Assembly: GCA_018716795.1 (NCBI GenBank)
Contig: DVJK01000188.1
Coordinates: 1-5,616 of the forward strand
Reading direction: 5' to 3'
Length of the DNA stretch: 5,616 nt
Origin: Candidatus Scatomorpha merdipullorum
Lineage (GTDB): Bacteria > Bacillota > Clostridia > Oscillospirales > Oscillospiraceae
Shown: piece by piece, positions 1 to 4,843 of the stretch
How the letters are laid out: every line of letters starts with the position of its first letter
Numbering within the stretch: the first letter of the stretch is position 1
The notes under the pieces: model-generated
Database searches by the model: none
Seen by the model: only the letters and a program-made list of their open reading frames with translations
What the model was told of the DNA's origin: nothing
Position numbers and translations under genes: made by a program

Positions 1-259
1 GGCGAGGCTCTTCCCGCTGTTCCTCGCGCCGCTGCCCCTGCTGGCCTACACGCGCGTCACCACCTCGAACCTCTACGCCACGGAGAAGGCCGGGGCCTCG
101 TACCTGCTCGTATACGCCGAGCCCATCCTGACTCTTGCGCTGCTGCTCGCGCTCCCGGGCCCGCTGGGCCTCGGCCTGGACGGGGTCTGGCTCGCAGTAC
201 CGGCGGCCCAGGCGCTCAACTGGGCAATAAGCCTCGCGGTCAAGCACGCGGTTAAATAA
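1..259 (+). CDS. MATE-family multidrug/Na+ efflux transporter, C-terminal fragment
   Basis: The reading frame is open from base 2 to a TAA at 257-259 and gives the last 85 or so residues of a protein whose start lies left of the window. The fragment is strongly hydrophobic, with a helix at the left edge (PLFLAPLPLLAY), a short polar stretch (TSNLYATEKAGAS) and two further likely membrane segments, the second starting near LGLDGVWLAVPAAQ. The order 'small-residue polar loop with an S-N pair, hydrophobic helix, GLDGVWLA, last helix' is what the C-terminal end of MATE (MatE/NorM/DinF-type) exporters looks like. These are inner-membrane antiporters that expel drugs or metabolites using Na+ or H+. 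The substrate cannot be read from this piece. It is the only plus-strand gene and ends at a good terminator, so it belongs to a different transcription unit from the rest. Another polytopic flippase of the MOP superfamily is the main alternative. Confidence 0.72.
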   Translation, partial: ARLFPLFLAPLPLLAYTRVTTSNLYATEKAGASYLLVYAEPILTLALLLALPGPLGLGLDGVWLAVPAAQALNWAISLAVKHAVK

Positions 260-265
260 CGCCCG

Positions 266-291
266 AAGCGCCCTCTTTCGAGGGCGCTTTT
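266..291 (+). terminator. Intrinsic terminator of the MATE gene
   Basis: A perfect 10-bp stem (AAGCGCCCTC at 266-275, GAGGGCGCTT at 280-289) with the 4-nt loop TTTC begins 6 nt after the MATE stop codon. The 3' arm ends in T's that continue to 291, giving TTTT. The T tract is short. For the convergent minus-strand gene the hairpin is followed by a C/G-rich stretch, so it should act mainly on the plus strand. Confidence 0.8.
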
Positions 292-323
292 CCTGTCCGC
301 CGCTGGGCCGCGGGCCCGGCGCC

Positions 324-1445
324 CTATCCGGCGCGGAGGCAGCGAGCAAGGATTCCGGCGGCCGTTTTGAGCTCCTGCGGCGTGTTGAAGGGCGAGACGC
401 TGAATCGGACGGTGCCGCTTTCGAGCGTTCCTGCGCTCTCATGGGCGAGAGGGGCGCAGTGCAGGCCCGCGCGGGTGCAGACGCCCCGCCGGGCGAGGGC
501 TTCGGCGAGCTCCTCGCAGCCCATCGCGCCGCTTCGGACGGAGAGGACGCCCGCCTGGGCCTCCGGCCTCTCGGACAGGAACACCTCCAGCCCCGGCAGG
601 GCCGAAAGCCGCTCGCCCAGGGCGCGCGTCAGGGCGCGCTCGCGCCTCGCTATCGCCGGAAGGCCGAGGCGCTTGACGTACTCCATGCCCGCCAGCAGCC
701 CCGCGATGCCCGGCATATTGTGCGTGCCGGCCTCCAGCCGGTCGGGCAGATACTCGGGCATGAGCCGGCTTCGGCTCTCCGAGCCCGTGCCGCCCGCCAT
801 GAGCGGCTTTGCCCCTGCGGAGCAGATGAGAAGCCCCGTGCCCTGCGGGCCGAGCAGGCCCTTGTGCCCCGGCATGGCGATGAAGGCCGCCCCGAGGCGC
901 TTCGCGTCCACGTCCAGCGCGCCCGCGCTCTGCGAGGCGTCGAGGACGAAGGGCACGCCGTTTTCACGGCATATCCCCGCTATCTCATACACAGGCAGCA
1001 CGAAGCCGAAGACGTTCGAGACGTGGGTGCAGACGCAGCACTCCGCGCCCGGGATGCGGCTTTTGAAGCCCTCCAGCGCCGCGGCGGCGTCGAAGAGCGG
1101 GGTGCGTACTACGTCAATCTCCGCGCCCAGCGCGTGCAGCGGCCGTATGACCGCGTTGTGCTCCCAGCCGGAGACGACGGCCCTCCCGCCCGGGGATACG
1201 AGGCTTCCCAGCGCGATATTGAGCCCGTGCGTGGCGTTCATGGTGAAGACCACGTCCTCCGGCCCCGGCGCGTTGAAGAGCTCCGCGGCAAGCAGGCGGC
1301 ATTTCCAGGCGGTCTCGGCGGCCAGGCGCGCGGGCGGGTGCCCTCCCCTGCCCGGGCTTGCCAGCGTGCCGACGGCCCGGGCCGCCGCCTCGGCGACGCC
1401 CCGCGGCTTTTGCAGGGAGGTCGCGGCGCAGTCGAGGTAAATCAC
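324..1445 (-). CDS. Cysteine desulfurase-like PLP enzyme (aminotransferase class V, EF2568/TIGR01977 type)
   Basis: This is a 373-residue fold-type I PLP enzyme, a usual length for this subfamily. Visible landmarks are YLDCAATS at 3-10 (normally YLDNAATS), the PLP-stacking His96 in GWEHNAV, Asp169 in LDASQSAG for the pyridine nitrogen, and Lys195 in MPGHKG for the Schiff base. Next come GGTGSESRS at 218-226, the probable persulfide-forming Cys330 in RAGLHCAP, and Arg347 in GTVRFSVSPFNT. The Cys loop resembles the SufS-like group II loop rather than the IscS loop. The family removes sulfur (or selenium) from cysteine (or selenocysteine) as an enzyme-bound persulfide. The start is GTG at 1445-1443: it is the first codon that gives the conserved N-terminus, and a GGAGGTG site lies 5 nt upstream. 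It overlaps the DUF3343 stop codon as GTGA, which suggests translational coupling. EF2568-type enzymes are known from clusters for labile-selenium molybdenum hydroxylases, but no selD or hydroxylase gene is present here. Acceptor and physiological substrate are uncertain. Confidence 0.9.
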   Translation of the reverse strand: MIYLDCAATSLQKPRGVAEAAARAVGTLASPGRGGHPPARLAAETAWKCRLLAAELFNAPGPEDVVFTMNATHGLNIALGSLVSPGGRAVVSGWEHNAVIRPLHALGAEIDVVRTPLFDAAAALEGFKSRIPGAECCVCTHVSNVFGFVLPVYEIAGICRENGVPFVLDASQSAGALDVDAKRLGAAFIAMPGHKGLLGPQGTGLLICSAGAKPLMAGGTGSESRSRLMPEYLPDRLEAGTHNMPGIAGLLAGMEYVKRLGLPAIARRERALTRALGERLSALPGLEVFLSERPEAQAGVLSVRSGAMGCEELAEALARRGVCTRAGLHCAPLAHESAGTLESGTVRFSVSPFNTPQELKTAAGILARCLRAG

Positions 1446-1696
1446 GCCGTCACCTCCGTATAGCTCCCGCCGGCTTCGACGCGGTACAGCTTCCCGTGCG
1501 GTATCCCGGCGCGGGAAAGCACGGCCAGCGCGGCGCGAAGCCGCCTCTCGTCGACCGTGAGACAGTGGCCGCAGCCGTTCGCGCCCAGGCCCTGCGGCGC
1601 GCGGGAGACAGGCGCGGTTATACCCGCGCGCTCAAGCGCGTAATTCGCCCGCTGCGCATAGGTCAGCGAGCGGCACATAATAAGACAGCGCTGCAT
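1442..1696 (-). CDS. DUF3343 small protein, putative sulfur/selenium carrier-like
   Basis: This is an 84-residue soluble protein beginning MQRCLIMCRSLTYAQRA. The layout is a first beta strand, the helix SLTYAQRANYALERAG, the second strand ITAPVSRAP, the loop GLGANGCGHCLTV, another helix, and a final strand near GIPHGKLYRV. This ferredoxin-like or TusA-like plan matches DUF3343 (Pfam describes it as a putative Se/S carrier). Four cysteines are present: Cys4, Cys8, and Cys42/Cys45 in a CGHC motif, where relatives usually have a GC-G/S-Y type loop. I chose ATG at 1696 because GGTGGAGG lies 7 nt upstream. An in-frame ATG at 1741 would add 15 residues but has no ribosome site and would encode the leader region. 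It lies 65 nt after ispF and overlaps the next gene by 4 nt (GTGA). Being paired with a cysteine desulfurase suggests it accepts or channels persulfide sulfur or selenium, but this is inferred from family and context only. Confidence 0.8.
   Translation of the reverse strand: MQRCLIMCRSLTYAQRANYALERAGITAPVSRAPQGLGANGCGHCLTVDERRLRAALAVLSRAGIPHGKLYRVEAGGSYTEVTA
1451..1457 (-). promoter_or_regulatory. Ribosome binding site fixing the GTG start of the desulfurase-like gene
   Basis: On the minus strand the sequence reads GGAGGTG, then ACGGC, then GTG. This is a near-perfect Shine-Dalgarno with 5-nt spacing, located inside the last codons of the DUF3343 gene. It supports GTG at 1445 as the start although no ATG is available there. 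Confidence 0.8.
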
Positions 1697-1753
1697 ATAT
1701 GAACCTCCACCTTGAAGTGCAGGGCGATGCCCCTGGCTCATTCTATGCAGCGC
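1688..1753 (-). repeat. 10-bp perfect inverted repeat enclosing the DUF3343 leader and start codon
   Basis: GCGCTGCATA at 1688-1697 and TATGCAGCGC at 1744-1753 are exact reverse complements separated by 46 nt. In the minus-strand mRNA the first arm lies just after the ispF stop. The second arm contains the DUF3343 start codon plus codons 2 and 3 (AUG CAG CGC). Inside the loop is a smaller potential hairpin (CAGGG 1721-1725 with CCCTG 1731-1735 as written on the plus strand) and the ribosome site. The structure could limit initiation of the DUF3343-desulfurase pair. This is a sequence-level observation; no folding energy was computed. Confidence 0.5.
1704..1711 (-). promoter_or_regulatory. Ribosome binding site of the DUF3343 gene
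   Basis: GGTGGAGG on the minus strand lies 7 nt before the ATG at 1696-1694. It decides between this start and the upstream in-frame ATG at 1741, which has no comparable site. It lies in the loop enclosed by the inverted repeat at 1688-1753. Confidence 0.75.
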
Positions 1754-1761
1754 GTATATTT

Positions 1762-2238
1762 TTAGGTTCCGTATATGAGCGCGACGGCGTGGGCGGCGAT
1801 GCCGAGGCCCTCGCCCGTGAAGCCCAGCTTTTCCTCCGTCGTGGCCTTGACGCTGACCTGCGAGGGCGCGAGCGCCGCGGCGCGGGCGATGTTCTCCCTC
1901 ATCGCGTCGATGTGCGGCGCGAGCTTCGGCCTCTGCGCGACGACGGTGGCGTCTATGTTCGAGACCTCGAAGCCCGCCGCGCGCAGCCTCCGCATGACCT
2001 CGGCGAGGAGCTTCAGGCTGTCCGCGCCGGCGTATTCCGGGTCGGTGTCCGGAAAGAGCTTGCCTATGTCGCCGAGCGCGGCCGCGCCGAGCAGGGCGTC
2101 CATGACGGCGTGGACGAGCACGTCCGCGTCCGAGTGCCCGAGCAGGCCGCGCTCCCAGGCTATGTCCACCCCGCCGAGGATGAGCCTCCGGCCCTCGACA
2201 AGCCGGTGTACGTCATAGCCGTGGCCTATCCTGAACAT
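1762..2238 (-). CDS. ispF: 2-C-methyl-D-erythritol 2,4-cyclodiphosphate synthase (IspF)
   Basis: IspF is the fifth step of the MEP isoprenoid pathway. It closes CDP-methylerythritol 2-phosphate to the 2,4-cyclodiphosphate with release of CMP, as a cytoplasmic homotrimer. The 158-residue length is typical. The metal-site signature is intact: Asp9 and His11 in GYDVHRL, and His43 in the GHSDADVLVHAV block (35-45). Also present are GDIGKLFPDTD at 56-66, which lines the active site, and the C-terminal KATTEEKLGFTG at 131-142, which contacts the nucleotide and metal in known structures. The ATG at 2238 shares its A with the ispD stop (TGATG), and AGGAGGGG lies about 8 nt upstream inside ispD, so translation is probably coupled. 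In some bacteria IspD and IspF are one bifunctional polypeptide; here they are separate. The intermediate enzyme IspE is not in the window. Nothing looks broken. Confidence 0.97.
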   Translation of the reverse strand: MFRIGHGYDVHRLVEGRRLILGGVDIAWERGLLGHSDADVLVHAVMDALLGAAALGDIGKLFPDTDPEYAGADSLKLLAEVMRRLRAAGFEVSNIDATVVAQRPKLAPHIDAMRENIARAAALAPSQVSVKATTEEKLGFTGEGLGIAAHAVALIYGT

Positions 2239-2951
2239 CACTCGCCCCTCCTCTCCAATATCGCCTCGGCGGCGAAAACGTCCGCCGGGGTCGTCAGCTT
2301 CAGGTTTTCGTCCGAGCCCTCGACGAGGAAAATCTCGGCGTCGAGCAGCATGGCCGCGGCGCAGTCGTCCGTCAAAGCGAGCTTGAGCTTCACGGCCTCC
2401 TCCAGCGCGGCGCGTATCAGCCCGGCGCGGAAGACCTGCGGCGTCTGCATGAGAAAGAGCTCGTCTCGCTCGAGCGTGCGCAGCACGCGCCCGCCCCGGG
2501 CCTGTCGGACGGTGTCCTTCACGCGGACGGCGGGCGCGGCCGCGCCGCGCTGCCTCGCGCACTCGACCGCGCGCTCGATTATCTCGTCCGTGACGAGCGG
2601 CCTTGCGGCGTCGTGTATCGCGATAAGCCCCGCGCGGTCAGAGCACTCGCGCACCCCGGCCAGGGACGAGGCCGTGCGCTCCGCCCCGCCCTCGACGACG
2701 CATTTGAGCTTTGAAATCCCGGCCTCGCGGGCCAGGTTCGCTATGACCGGTATTTTCTCCGGCCTTGTGACGACGACGAGCTCGTCCACAAGCGGGCAGC
2801 GCTCGAAGGCGAGCAGCGTCCGCTCGATAACCGGCCTGCCGCCGAGCTCCAGCATGAGCTTGTCCTCGCCCATCCGGCTTGACGAGCCCGCCGCGACTAT
2901 AACGGCGGAGCAGTATATCCGCTCCCCAAGCTTCACGGCCTTCGTATGCAT
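2238..2951 (-). CDS. ispD: 2-C-methyl-D-erythritol 4-phosphate cytidylyltransferase (IspD)
   Basis: IspD is the third step of the MEP pathway. It joins MEP to CTP, giving CDP-methylerythritol and pyrophosphate. The 237-residue protein has the full set of motifs of this nucleotidyltransferase fold: the CTP-binding AAGSSSRMGEDK at 20-31 (Arg26, Lys31), EGGAERTASSLAG at 87-99, IHDAARP at 112-118 with Asp114 for metal, VKDTV at 144-148, and TPQVF at 170-174. Arg162 and Lys218 (NLKLTTP) match the MEP-binding Arg and Lys positions of the family. The ATG at 2951 is chosen because GGAGGT lies 5 nt upstream. The frame stays open to 3122, but that extension would run through the promoter and the upstream terminator and encode a non-conserved Arg/Ser-rich stretch. 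It is the first gene of the operon ispD-ispF-DUF3343-desulfurase and overlaps ispF by 1 nt. Confidence 0.96.
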   Translation of the reverse strand: MHTKAVKLGERIYCSAVIVAAGSSSRMGEDKLMLELGGRPVIERTLLAFERCPLVDELVVVTRPEKIPVIANLAREAGISKLKCVVEGGAERTASSLAGVRECSDRAGLIAIHDAARPLVTDEIIERAVECARQRGAAAPAVRVKDTVRQARGGRVLRTLERDELFLMQTPQVFRAGLIRAALEEAVKLKLALTDDCAAAMLLDAEIFLVEGSDENLKLTTPADVFAAEAILERRGE

Positions 2952-2956
2952 AAGCG

Positions 2957-2962
2957 ACCTCC
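2957..2962 (-). promoter_or_regulatory. Ribosome binding site fixing the ispD start
   Basis: GGAGGT on the minus strand, followed by CGCTT and then the ATG at 2951, gives 5-nt spacing. It supports the start at 2951 over any start in the open frame reaching to 3122. Confidence 0.8.
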
Positions 2963-2979
2963 ACACAGCGTGATGCCTA

Positions 2980-3008
2980 ATTATACCCCTTCTACGCCGG
3001 CCGCGCAA
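2980..3008 (-). promoter_or_regulatory. Sigma-A type promoter of the ispD operon
   Basis: On the minus strand a perfect TATAAT (-10) occupies 2985-2980. TTGCGC (-35, three of six consensus bases) occupies 3008-3003, with a 17-bp spacer. Transcription would start near 2973, leaving a leader of about 20 nt before the ispD ATG. It lies between the lipoprotein terminator and ispD, which is where an operon promoter is expected. Confidence 0.72.
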
Positions 3009-3027
3009 GCGCCCGCACCGAAACGTC

Positions 3028-3068
3028 AAAAAAAGACAGCGCTCCCCTCCAATCCGGAGGGGAGCGCT
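3028..3068 (-). terminator. Intrinsic terminator of the lipoprotein gene
   Basis: A perfect 13-bp GC-rich stem (AGCGCTCCCCTCC at 3038-3050, GGAGGGGAGCGCT at 3056-3068) with a 5-nt loop starts 10 nt after the stop codon. On the minus strand it is followed by GTC and then seven T's (3034-3028). It separates the lipoprotein gene from the ispD operon. Confidence 0.9.
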
Positions 3069-3078
3069 TATATTTCGC

Positions 3079-4092
3079 TTACCAGGGCTCGACGAGCTTG
3101 GTCCAGCTGACGGAGTCGACAAGGCCGTTCTCGTCCAGCGTGAAGCAGAGCATGCTGGCCACGTCCGTGAGCAGGATGCAGTCGCGGCCGTCCTCGCTGA
3201 CGGTCAGGGTGCCGAGGGCGCTGAGGATGCCGTCCTCGCCGTAGAAGGGTTCGTTCTCGGGCGTGACGCCGAGCCGGGCGGCGCCGGGGAAGCAGGCGAG
3301 GACGTCGTCCGCGCTCGAGCCTATCTTGACGCCGCGGACGTCGGGTATCTCCGTGCCCGCTTCGCCGGAGACGTAACCGATGAGCACGTCGCCGCCGAAG
3401 AACTCCACGCCCACGCCTATGGTCATTCCCTCGTAGATGTAGGTCGTATCGTCGACGACCTCGACGCCGGGCAGGGCCGCGAGCTCGTCCCTGCTGGTCT
3501 CGATATCCACGGGCAGGCCGACCTCGAGGTTGTTGTACGGCATGGTGCGGAAGAGCTCGAGCGCGGCCTCCTCGCTGATTTTCGTGAAGCTCTCGGGCGC
3601 GGAGAAGGCGGTATCAAGCCCGTCGTAGCTGACGCTGAGCCTGTCGCCCGAGACGCTGACCTCGGCCGTGGGGCCGGTCTCGCCGGAGACCTTTATCTCC
3701 CCTCCGAGATAGTTCTCAGCCTCGAATCCCTCGCAGTATAGGTCGCGCTCCGTCCGGCCGCCGGAGCGGTATTCGCCGTAGGTGTTGTATATGCACATGA
3801 GCTGCATCGCGCCGGAGGGCTCCGTCCGCGTGAGCATCAGGGCCTGGCCTCCGTCGCCGAAGGGCTCCGCCTGCCAGTAGCTGTCCGGCTCAAAGCCCGG
3901 GTCGGGCAGGTGGAAGTCGACGGGCACGCTCTCGACGCCGGTCTCGGCCGGTTCGGTCTCCTCCGGCGCGCCCGGCTCCGGCGATTCGGCGGGCGAGGGC
4001 GTGGGCGCGGGCGTCTCGGTGACCTCCCCCTCCGGCGTTCCGCAGCCGGCGAAAAGCAGCAGCGCAAGAATTAAAGGTATTATACGTTTCAT
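3079..4092 (-). CDS. Putative secreted lipoprotein of unknown function with two related C-terminal modules
   Basis: I do not recognise the family. The 337-residue product starts with a classical lipoprotein signal (MKRIIPLILALLLFAGC): two basic residues, a hydrophobic core and the lipobox FAGC with Cys17, so the mature protein should be lipid-anchored outside the membrane. Residues 19-55 are a Pro/Thr/Glu/Ala low-complexity spacer. Residues 56-170 are acidic and look beta-rich (a WQAEPFGDGGQALML segment, then alternating strands up to YDGLDTAFSAP). Residues 191-207 and 253-270 share a pattern of V-x-I, S, D-(E/D)-(L/V), A and PG, suggesting two copies of a small SmpA/OmlA-like alpha-beta module. 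This comparison was made by eye. The start has a modest GAGAAGG site 6 nt upstream. No clear promoter is visible between this gene and carD, so it may be served by read-through. A strong terminator follows. Role unknown; cell-envelope binding or sensing is only a guess. Confidence 0.8.
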   Translation of the reverse strand: MKRIIPLILALLLFAGCGTPEGEVTETPAPTPSPAESPEPGAPEETEPAETGVESVPVDFHLPDPGFEPDSYWQAEPFGDGGQALMLTRTEPSGAMQLMCIYNTYGEYRSGGRTERDLYCEGFEAENYLGGEIKVSGETGPTAEVSVSGDRLSVSYDGLDTAFSAPESFTKISEEAALELFRTMPYNNLEVGLPVDIETSRDELAALPGVEVVDDTTYIYEGMTIGVGVEFFGGDVLIGYVSGEAGTEIPDVRGVKIGSSADDVLACFPGAARLGVTPENEPFYGEDGILSALGTLTVSEDGRDCILLTDVASMLCFTLDENGLVDSVSWTKLVEPW

Positions 4093-4157
4093 TGCGAACC
4101 TTCTCTCTTTAATCTTCTACGCGGCGGCGGGCGCGGCGGCCCGGCCGGCATATACCA

Positions 4158-4189
4158 AGACGGGAAAAGGCCCTCGCCTGTTCCCGTCT
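4158..4189 (-). other. Long hairpin between carD and the lipoprotein gene, without a T tract
   Basis: AGACGGGAA at 4158-4166 pairs with TTCCCGTCT at 4181-4189. After one mismatch, AGGC pairs with GCCT around the loop CCTC, giving 13 pairs in 14 positions. It starts 11 nt after the carD stop, the usual place for a terminator, but neither strand continues into a run of T's (minus strand: TGGTATATG). It may be a weak terminator or an RNA-stability element that lets some transcription continue into the lipoprotein gene. Confidence 0.5.
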
Positions 4190-4200
4190 GATGCGATATT

Positions 4201-4683
4201 TCATTGGCACATGGCCTTGTCCAGCCTCGCCTCGACCTCCTCGTAGCTGGAGCTCTCGGAGAGGACAATTTCCGAGATGAGGATTTGCTTCGCCGAGTGC
4301 AGCATTTTGCGCTCGCCCGTGGAGAGGCCGCGTTCCCTGTCGCGCTGCATGAGGCCCTTGACCACGCTGGCCACCTCCATGAGGTCGCCGCTCTTGATGC
4401 GGAGCATATTCTCGCGATATCGTTTGTTCCAGTTGGAGGTCATCTCGACCTCAATGCCGGGTATGGCCCCGAGCAGGGCCTCCGCCTCCGCGGGAGCCAC
4501 GATGGGTCGGACGCCAATGGCGTCGCAGGTCTCCACGGGCACCATTACCAGCATATCGCCCGCGGGCAGCTTGAGTACGTAATATTCCCTGTCCTTGCCG
4601 TTGATTCTCTTGGTCACGATGCTGTCGATAATTCCGGCACCGTGCATCGGATGCGCTATCCGGTCGCCTACCCGGAATGTCAT
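4201..4683 (-). CDS. carD: CarD/CdnL-family RNA polymerase-binding transcription regulator
   Basis: The 160-residue protein is close in length and layout to mycobacterial CarD. Residues 1-60 form the Tudor-like RNA-polymerase-interacting domain (FRVGDRIAHPMHGAGII, then the strand EYYVLKLPAGDMLVMVP), which contacts the RNAP beta subunit. The C-terminal helical domain carries SNWNKRYRENMLRIKSGD at 83-100, with Trp85 at the same position as the conserved Trp that wedges into the -10 region of promoters. It also carries RDRERGLSTGERKML at 114-128 and AKQILISEI at 131-139. Proteins of this family stabilise open complexes, notably at rRNA promoters, and do not recognise a specific operator. The ATG at 4683 has GGAGGT 4 nt upstream, and a near-consensus promoter lies about 60 nt upstream. 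The length rules out an isolated TRCF domain, and the W-containing C-domain separates it from N-terminal-domain-only relatives. carD near ispD-ispF is a recurrent arrangement in Clostridia. Confidence 0.95.
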   Translation of the reverse strand: MTFRVGDRIAHPMHGAGIIDSIVTKRINGKDREYYVLKLPAGDMLVMVPVETCDAIGVRPIVAPAEAEALLGAIPGIEVEMTSNWNKRYRENMLRIKSGDLMEVASVVKGLMQRDRERGLSTGERKMLHSAKQILISEIVLSESSSYEEVEARLDKAMCQ

Positions 4684-4740
4684 TTTTACCTCCGTTTCCC
4701 TGCAAGTGCTTTCTCATTACGAACTGTTAACGCACGTACA

Positions 4741-4769
4741 ATTATACACGCAAATGAAGATTTTAGCAA
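4741..4769 (-). promoter_or_regulatory. Sigma-A type promoter of carD
   Basis: On the minus strand TATAAT (perfect -10) occupies 4746-4741. TTGCTA (-35, four of six consensus bases) occupies 4769-4764, with a 17-bp spacer. Transcription would begin near 4734, leaving about 50 nt of leader with a strong GGAGGT ribosome site (4693-4688). It sits just downstream of the S1 terminator. Confidence 0.8.
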
Positions 4770-4791
4770 GGGATTGCGGGGTATTTTTTTC

Positions 4792-4833
4792 GAAAAATAT
4801 AAAAAACAGCGCCGGGCTTAACACCCGGCGCTG
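4792..4833 (-). terminator. Intrinsic terminator of the S1-domain gene
   Basis: A perfect 10-bp stem (CAGCGCCGGG at 4807-4816, CCCGGCGCTG at 4824-4833) with a 7-nt loop starts 10 nt past the stop codon. On the minus strand it is followed by TTTTTTATATTTTT, a very strong T-rich tract. It isolates carD from the S1 transcript. Confidence 0.93.
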
Positions 4834-4843
4834 CGCGCTTTGC

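Noticed and set aside
305..334. Small GC hairpins (GGGCC-GCG-GGCCC and GCGCC-GGCGC) at the end of the desulfurase-like gene
   Set aside because: They are short, overlap or sit just past the stop codon and lack a T tract on the minus strand, so I cannot call them a terminator. In sequence this GC-rich such pairs arise by chance.
367..1463. Plus-strand open frames (about 340-357 codons) antisense to the desulfurase-like gene
   Set aside because: They mirror a gene with intact PLP-enzyme motifs, show no recognisable domain and have Arg/Pro-rich composition typical of GC-rich shadow frames.
1697..1741. Longer DUF3343 start at 1741
   Set aside because: There is no ribosome site before that ATG, and the added residues are encoded by the leader that holds the real ribosome site.
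1699..2973. Long plus-strand open frame (424 codons) antisense to ispD and ispF
   Set aside because: It lies entirely opposite two genes with complete catalytic motifs. The translation is Arg/Ala/Ser-rich without family motifs, and long antisense frames are expected at this G+C content.
2952..3122. N-terminal extension of ispD by 57 residues
   Set aside because: The frame is open, but it would cross the promoter, the lipoprotein terminator and the end of the lipoprotein gene. The ribosome site and conserved N-terminus both fit the start at 2951.
4111..4157. GC-rich GGC/CGG run and a TATATG hexamer considered as a promoter of the lipoprotein gene
   Set aside because: No -35 at an acceptable distance and a poor -10 match; simple GC-rich spacer is the more cautious reading.
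4782..4799. AT hairpin TATTTTT-TTCG-AAAAATA near the carD promoter
   Set aside because: Part of it is simply the T-rich tail of the S1 terminator read on the other strand. A-T pairs only, so it is not strong enough to claim a separate element.
4204..4821. Plus-strand open frame opposite carD
   Set aside because: It runs across the carD promoter and the S1 terminator and has no recognisable domain; carD itself is unambiguous.
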